Of a stretch of 64,000 nucleotides of DNA, positions 59,955 through 64,000 are shown piece by piece (position 1 is the stretch's first letter; each line of letters opens with the position of its first letter). Both the position numbers and the translations under genes were made by a program. The stretch comes from Curtobacterium sp. VKM Ac-1395 (GTDB lineage Bacteria; Actinomycetota; Actinomycetes; Actinomycetales; Microbacteriaceae), in the NCBI RefSeq assembly GCF_015350975.1, contig NZ_JADKRX010000001.1, forward strand, positions 880,068 to 944,067, given 5' to 3'. Under the pieces are notes generated by a model. It worked only from the letters and a program-made list of their open reading frames with translations. It made no database searches and had not been told where the DNA came from.

Positions 59955-60851
59955 GTGCTGAGCCGACTCGCCGGGAGTGTGTTCCGCGTCGGCGCGGCGG
60001 TCGAGCGGGCAGACGTCATCGCGCGGCTGCTCGACGTCTACCTGACGCGGTCGGATCCGGCCACGGGAGCCGGAGAGCCGGCGATCGCTCGGGAACTCCG
60101 CGTCGTCGCCGGTGCGGCCATCCGTCCCGCGACCGTCCTCGACCGCTCGACGACCCTCGAGGCACTCGCACTCGACCGGCACGAACCCGCGTCCATCGCG
60201 AACGCCGTGGCCGTGGCGCGGGACGACGCCCGCCGAGCGCGGGACGTCGTCTCGACCGAGCTGTGGGACTGCCTCAACGTCACGCGCTCGCGGATGCCCC
60301 GCAAGATCGCCTCCGGCCGGGAGCACGAGTTCCTCGGCTGGGTGCGCGAACGGAGCGCCCTCGCGATCGGCGTGGTCGAGGGCGACGCAAGCCGTGACGA
60401 GGTCTGGGAGTTCTTCACGCTCGGCCGGTCCCTGGCACGCTGCGCCGCCACCGCGCGGCTCCTGGCGTCCGACCTGCTCGAACCCACGTCCGCCACGTCA
60501 TGGGGCACGGCACTCCGGGCATGCGGCGCCGGTGAGGCCTTCCACCGCGGGTCGCATCCGGGCGCACCCGCCACCGAGGCAGCCGCGTTCCTGCTCCTCG
60601 ACGAACGCAGTCCCCGCTCGGTGCTGTTCCTGACGCAGCGTGCCGAGGAGTGCCTGGCGGACGTCGCCTCGCGCGTCGTCACCGAGGAACTCGCCGACCT
60701 CCGTGACGCCCGGCGCGCTCTGCAGCAGATTCCTCCGGCCGAGGCCGTCGACGCAGCCAGGACTGCCGGTGCCCGACTGGCCGCGGTCGCCGAACGCGTG
60801 GCCGCTGCGCTCGAGGACCGCGTCTTCGCGGTCGCCGAACCCGCTCGCTGA
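59955..60851 (+). CDS. Alpha-E (DUF403-like) domain protein, orphan
   Basis: 298 aa. The start MLSRLAGSVFRVGAAVERADVIARLLDVYL is the alpha-E signature. DDARRARDVVSTELWDCLNVTRSRMP and WVRERSALAIGVVEGDASRDEVWEFFTLGRSLARCAATARLLA match the middle of the family, whose members run about 300 aa. Alpha-E proteins are usually encoded with a circularly permuted ATP-grasp and a transglutaminase-like protein in a presumed peptide-synthesis system; neither is present here. GTG 59955 has CAGGAG 5 nt upstream. An apparent six-codon ORF (ATG 59941) overlaps its start. Confidence 0.85.
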   Translation: MLSRLAGSVFRVGAAVERADVIARLLDVYLTRSDPATGAGEPAIARELRVVAGAAIRPATVLDRSTTLEALALDRHEPASIANAVAVARDDARRARDVVSTELWDCLNVTRSRMPRKIASGREHEFLGWVRERSALAIGVVEGDASRDEVWEFFTLGRSLARCAATARLLASDLLEPTSATSWGTALRACGAGEAFHRGSHPGAPATEAAAFLLLDERSPRSVLFLTQRAEECLADVASRVVTEELADLRDARRALQQIPPAEAVDAARTAGARLAAVAERVAAALEDRVFAVAEPAR

Positions 60852-61170
60852 CGTCGGTCGCGTGCGCTGCCGCACGCGGGGTGTCGCTGCATGTGGTCGC
60901 ATCGGGCGACAGGGCAGCGAGGATCGCGACGCGTGTCCGCACCGACCGTGTCGCCCCATGCGGCCGGATCGGGTACGCGCGCATCGAGCGACACGGCAGG
61001 CGCGGGTGCGACGCGCACATGCACGGACGGTGTCGCTTCCGCCGCGCTGCTGCAATGGCACCCACCGGACGGTGTCGCTTCCGCCGCGCTGCCGGACGGT
61101 GGGACCCACCAGACGGGAGGCTCGGTGGCGGACCGGTGGGGAGCCTCCCGTCCGGCGGGGTGCCGGACCG
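60852..61170. other. 319-bp non-coding gap between convergent genes with direct repeats
   Basis: No gene seen. A 26-bp sequence (starting GGACGGTGTCGCTTCC) is directly repeated at 61025-61050 and 61067-61092. Related TGTCGC/GCGACA motifs recur upstream (about 60,890-61,000). An imperfect hairpin of the GGGAGGC...GCCTCCC type lies at 61,112-61,152. Confidence 0.75.
61112..61152. terminator. Interrupted GGGAGGC palindrome (family A relative)
   Basis: Perfect 12-bp outer arms GACGGGAGGCTC (61112-61123) and GAGCCTCCCGTC (61141-61152) enclose a 17-nt loop with a short CGGT/ACCG stem. The outer arm GACGGGAGGC is shared with the 6,734, 21,419 and 42,718 palindromes. It lies at the end of the convergent MFS gene. 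Confidence 0.75.
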
Positions 61171-62508
61171 TCAGGAGGCGCTGGAACGGTCGGCGAGGGC
61201 CTCGTCCCGCTGCAGGTCACGTCGGACCTCGGCAGCTGACCTCGGCGCGCCGACGACCGGGATCGAGTGGGTGACGGCGAGGTGGAGCCGCGAGTCGGCG
61301 TCGTACCGGAGGCGGAAGTGCTCGTGGCGGACGAGCCAGACGAGCGCGATGGCCAGCGCGACGAAGCCGGACGCGGCACCGACGCCGATCGCCCAGCGGG
61401 GGCCGAAGGCGTCCGCGACGGCGCCGACGACGGGGGCGCCGATGGGGGTGCCGCCGGCGAAGATGGCCATGTAGAGCGCCATCACACGGCCACGCATCGC
61501 CGCGGAGGTGGTGGTCTGGACGAGGGCGTTCGCGGTGGTCATGAACGTCAGCGACGCCAGGCCGACGAAGACGAGCACGATGGCGAAGGTCCAGTAGGTC
61601 GGAGCGAGGGCCGCCGCCGTGCACGCGAGCCCGAACCCGCCCGACGCGATGACGAGCAGGCGCATCCGGGGGCGGTCACGGCGGGCGGACAGGAGCGCGC
61701 CGAGCACCGAACCGACCGCCATCACGGAGCTGAGCAGGCCGAACTCGCTCGCGCCCTTGTGGAACTCCACCCGCGCCATCGTCGACGTGAAGATCGGGAA
61801 GTTCACGCCGAACGTGCCGACGACGAAGATCATCGCGAGGACCACGATGATGTCGGGTCTGGTGCGGACGTACCGGAAGCCCGCGATGATCTGGCCCTTC
61901 CCGCGCTTCGCCTTCGGTCGGTCGGCGAGCTGTTCGGGGTCGACGAACGCCAGGGCGCCGAGGACGGCCGCGAACGACGCCGCGTTGATGATGAACACCC
62001 AGCCGGACCCGACCGCGGCGATCATCACGCCGGCGACCGCGGGGCCGATGAGCCGGGCGGCGTTGAACGAGGCCGAGTTCAGCGCGACCGCGTTCGAGAC
62101 CTGTTCGCCGGTCACCACGTCCGACACGAAGGCCTGGCGGACCGGGGTGTCGAAGGCGGCCACGATGCCGAGCGCCAGGGCGAAGCCGTACAGCCAGAGC
62201 AGGGTCGCCGTCTCGGTGACGACCATGATGCCGAGGCCCAGGCCGAGCAGGCCCATCAGCGCCTGCGTGACCATGAGCGTGCGTCGGCGGTCGAAGCGGT
62301 CGGCGACCAGCCCGGTCCAGGGGAGGAGCAGGAGCTGCGGCCCGAACTGCAGCGCCATCGTGGTGCCGACCGCGATGGCGTCGTTGTGGGTGAGCTGCGT
62401 CAGGACGATCCAGTCCTGCGCGGTGCGCTGCATCCAGGTGCCGACGTTGGACACCAGGGCCCCGGCGAACCAGATGCGGTAGTTGCGTCCCGAGAGGGAC
62501 CGGAACAT
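61171..62508 (-). CDS. MFS exporter, MdfA/enterobactin-exporter-like
   Basis: 445 aa, about 12 membrane helices. MFRSLSGRNYRIWFAGALVSNVGTWMQRTAQDWIVL is the typical start of the DUF894/EntS-like group. GLVADRFDRRRTLMVTQALMGLLGLGLG is motif A, and GPAVAGVMIAAVGSGWVFIINAASF is another family segment. It ends in a cytosolic tail. ATG 62508 matches the family N-terminus; GTG 62517 overlaps the marR stop (GTGA). It is co-transcribed with the preceding MarR gene, so it is probably a drug or metabolite exporter under MarR control. Confidence 0.9.
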   Translation of the reverse strand: MFRSLSGRNYRIWFAGALVSNVGTWMQRTAQDWIVLTQLTHNDAIAVGTTMALQFGPQLLLLPWTGLVADRFDRRRTLMVTQALMGLLGLGLGIMVVTETATLLWLYGFALALGIVAAFDTPVRQAFVSDVVTGEQVSNAVALNSASFNAARLIGPAVAGVMIAAVGSGWVFIINAASFAAVLGALAFVDPEQLADRPKAKRGKGQIIAGFRYVRTRPDIIVVLAMIFVVGTFGVNFPIFTSTMARVEFHKGASEFGLLSSVMAVGSVLGALLSARRDRPRMRLLVIASGGFGLACTAAALAPTYWTFAIVLVFVGLASLTFMTTANALVQTTTSAAMRGRVMALYMAIFAGGTPIGAPVVGAVADAFGPRWAIGVGAASGFVALAIALVWLVRHEHFRLRYDADSRLHLAVTHSIPVVGAPRSAAEVRRDLQRDEALADRSSAS

Positions 62509-62513
62509 GGCGG

Positions 62514-62927
62514 TCACGGCTGGGCCAGCCTCCTCATGATGTCGGTGGCCTCGGTGAGCACGCGGCGTTCGGCGGGCGTGAGCACCGCGAGGCGTGGGGT
62601 GAGCCAGTCGTCACGGCGTCGTCGGGTCTCGACGACGAAGTCCGCTCCGGCCGGGGTCGTCGCGATGAGCACCTTGCGGCGGTCGTCCCCGTGGTCGGCC
62701 TTCGTCGCCAGGCCGAGCTCGACCAGGGCGGCGACGGTCTTCGTCATCGACGGTGGGGTGACGCCCTCGTGCCGACTGAGGTCCGCCAGGGACAGCGGGC
62801 CCTCGCGGTGCAGGCGTGCGAGCGCGGAGAACACGGCGTCGCTCATCGTGCTGTCGGCCTTCTGCGCACGCAGCGTCCGGGACAGCCGGTTCACGGCCAC
62901 GCGGAAGTCGGTGCTCAGGTGGGTCAC
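62514..62927 (-). CDS. MarR-family transcriptional regulator of the MFS gene
   Basis: 137 aa. FRVAVNRLSRTLRAQKADSTMSDAVFSALARLHREGPLSLADLSRHEGVTPPSMTKTVAALVELGLATKADHGDDRRKVLIATTPAG contains the dimerisation helices and the wHTH with DRRK wing. The C-terminal helix (LTPAERRVLTEATDIMRRLAQ) completes the MarR fold. GTG 62927 has TAGGCT (62934-62939, minus strand) 6 nt upstream, overlapped by an inverted repeat. It precedes and overlaps the MFS gene, a standard MarR-exporter operon. Confidence 0.92.
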   Translation of the reverse strand: MTHLSTDFRVAVNRLSRTLRAQKADSTMSDAVFSALARLHREGPLSLADLSRHEGVTPPSMTKTVAALVELGLATKADHGDDRRKVLIATTPAGADFVVETRRRRDDWLTPRLAVLTPAERRVLTEATDIMRRLAQP

Positions 62928-62933
62928 GTCGTC

Positions 62934-62963
62934 AGCCTAACTCATTAGTTCAGTGAACGAACT
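62934..62963 (-). promoter_or_regulatory. marR-MFS promoter with inverted-repeat operator
   Basis: -10 TAGGCT (62934-62939, minus strand). AGTTC...GAACT and the internal GTTCAGTGAAC (62947-62963) lie at the -35 region, a likely MarR binding site for autorepression. Confidence 0.55.
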
Positions 62964-63007
62964 GGTTGGGCCGCAGGACGCATCATCGGTGTATCGTGCG
63001 ATGTATA

Positions 63008-63023
63008 GGCAACAGGTGTTGCC
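63008..63023 (+). promoter_or_regulatory. Perfect GGCAACA-GG-TGTTGCC palindrome upstream of the SDR gene
   Basis: A 16-bp perfect palindrome 17 bp before the ATG. It lies downstream of a TATCGTGCGAT-containing promoter-like region, so it could be an operator or a 5'-leader hairpin sequestering nothing but the ribosome-site approach. Confidence 0.5.
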
Positions 63024-63040
63024 GAGGATTGGAGCAGGTC

Positions 63041-63793
63041 ATGTCCGAGTTCGAGGGCAAGGTCGCCATCGTCACCGGTGGGGGCAGCGGCATCGGCGAG
63101 GCCATCGCGAAGGAGCTCGCTGCGGCGGGCGCGCAGGTCGTCGTCACCGACATCAAGCAGGACGCCGCCGAGCGGGTCGTCGGCGCGATCGAGGCGGCCG
63201 GTGGGACCGCCGTGGCGTTCACGGCGAACTCGGCCGTCGCCGCCGACGACGAGCGCGCCGTGCAGTTCGCGGTCGACACCTACGGCGGGCTGCACCTCGC
63301 CGTGAACAACGCCGGCATCGGCGCTGCCCCGCAGCCCATCGGCGAGTACGACGTCGCCGCATGGGACCGCGTGCGTGGGGTCGACCTCGACGGCGTCTTC
63401 TACGGGCTGCGCTACGAGATCCCGGCGATGCTCGCCTCCGGTGGCGGTGCCATCGTGAACATGTCGTCGGTGCTCGGCTCGGTCGGGCTCGCGCAGAACG
63501 CCGCCTACGTGGCGTCGAAGCACGCGCTCGTCGGCCTGACGAAGGTCGCGGCGCTCGAGTACACGGCGCAGGGCATCCGCACGAACGCGGTCGGTCCGGG
63601 CTTCATCGACACGCCCCTGGTGCGGTCGTCGCTGTCGGCCGAGCAGCTCGCGGCGCTCGAGGCCGAGCACGCCGCGAAGCGCCTCGGCACCGACGCCGAG
63701 GTCGCCGCGCTGGTGCTGTTCCTGCTCAGCGACAAGGCCTCGTTCATCAGCGGGAGCTACCACCTGGTCGACGGCGGGTACTCCGCGCACTGA
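63041..63793 (+). CDS. Short-chain dehydrogenase/reductase (classical SDR)
   Basis: 250 aa. VAIVTGGGSGIGEAIAKELAAAGAQVVVTDI is the TGxxxGxG cofactor site; the Asp after the second strand suggests NAD(H) preference. NNAGIGAAP, MSSVLGSVGLAQNAAYVASKHALVGL (catalytic Ser, YxxxK) and AVGPGFIDTPL complete the fold. The substrate is unknown. ATG 63041 follows GGAGCAGG. It is divergent from the marR-MFS operon, so it may share its regulator. Confidence 0.92.
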   Translation: MSEFEGKVAIVTGGGSGIGEAIAKELAAAGAQVVVTDIKQDAAERVVGAIEAAGGTAVAFTANSAVAADDERAVQFAVDTYGGLHLAVNNAGIGAAPQPIGEYDVAAWDRVRGVDLDGVFYGLRYEIPAMLASGGGAIVNMSSVLGSVGLAQNAAYVASKHALVGLTKVAALEYTAQGIRTNAVGPGFIDTPLVRSSLSAEQLAALEAEHAAKRLGTDAEVAALVLFLLSDKASFISGSYHLVDGGYSAH

Positions 63794-63809
63794 GGTTGTG
63801 CGGGCCGGG

Positions 63810-63835
63810 GCACGCGCGGGTCGTTCCGCGCGTGC
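63810..63835 (+). terminator. Hairpin terminator after the SDR gene
   Basis: GCACGCGCGG (63810-63819) pairs perfectly with CCGCGCGTGC (63826-63835) over a 6-nt loop, 16 bp after the stop. Confidence 0.7.
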
Positions 63836-63955
63836 GCTGCCGCTTCCCGCGGAGCACGTCGAATCGCGCGTCGGAGGTCGGATGTCCTGACCCCCTGCGC
63901 GCGATCGCACTCTCCATCGCGGGTGATGTGGGAAGGACCGCGCACCGCGGGCGCC

Positions 63956-64000
63956 GGACTGGAGGCTCGGCGCAGGTTCCCGACGTCGGGAACCTGCGCC
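63956..64000. repeat. GGACTGGAGGC-type palindrome cut by the window edge
   Basis: GGACTGGAGGC (63956-63966), the same arm as at 15,055, precedes a perfect 32-bp palindrome (63969-64000, centre GAC|GTC). By symmetry the element should continue past base 64,000 with GAGCCTCCAGTCC. Confidence 0.65.

Overview
This 64-kb window is high-GC (about 70%), gene-dense chromosomal DNA from an actinobacterium. Gene content points to the family Microbacteriaceae, with a Curtobacterium-like relative as the best guess: DUF3073 beside purM, a sterol-carrier-like gene divergent from purD, a class E sortase, an orphan alpha-E protein and single-component RND and MFS exporters. The genus is inference from gene content. 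I found no rRNA, tRNA, IS element, prophage or CRISPR array.

Layout. 1-1,022: purQ/purS (minus strand, probably the end of a longer pur operon). 1,098-3,381: an autoregulated-looking PadR plus 14-TM MFS drug exporter. 3,554-7,358: a CtaG-like membrane protein (with an apparent ACG start), a Fur-family regulator with a catalase, and a GNAT. 7,465-11,136: a tightly coupled five-gene operon encoding a small secreted Trp/Lys-rich three-Cys peptide, a lipoprotein, a peptidoglycan-binding adaptor-like protein, an ABC ATPase and a permease. This is the best candidate for an uncharacterised system. 11,312-14,921: a VOC protein with a palindromic operator, an AraC regulator, a lipoprotein and a GAF-PP2C phosphatase. 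15,439-24,114: purC, purD, an SCP-like protein, a large LuxR/AAA regulator, a small membrane protein, purF and purM. 24,300-29,890: DUF3073, a flavin oxidoreductase, DoxX, DUF3072, an unknown protein and a KimA-like potassium/amino-acid transporter. 30,039-34,613: PadR with a DUF4097 protein, then the divergent YczE-like/MocR pair and a membrane protein. 34,700-43,808: RND exporter, lipoprotein esterase, PPK2, a DEAD-box helicase with a very repetitive N-terminus, DinB-like and MarR proteins. 44,013-45,967: a TasA-like secreted protein followed by a SipW-like signal peptidase fused to its own exported domain. 46,034-51,196: sbcD-sbcC, a 60-aa membrane protein and a class E sortase. 51,306-63,793: GNAT, EamA, CPBP protease, RecQ, acyltransferase, an unknown protein, M23 peptidase, a dehydrogenase, MarR regulators, alpha-E, an MFS exporter and an SDR.

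Two window-wide patterns stand out. First, many single genes on both strands have a -10-like hexamer (TANNNT or close) exactly 6-7 nt before the ATG/GTG, so their transcripts are probably leaderless. This decides several start codons. Second, nearly every gap between convergent genes holds a long palindrome from a small set of recurring families: 46-50 bp perfect or near-perfect palindromes, a 60-bp element found twice, and hairpin arrays. These probably act as bidirectional terminators.

Six de novo purine genes (purQ, purS, purC, purD, purF, purM) lie in the first 24 kb in separate transcription units. Regulation is mostly local: PadR, MarR, Fur, AraC and MocR genes sit beside their likely targets, and several have visible inverted repeats in their promoters.
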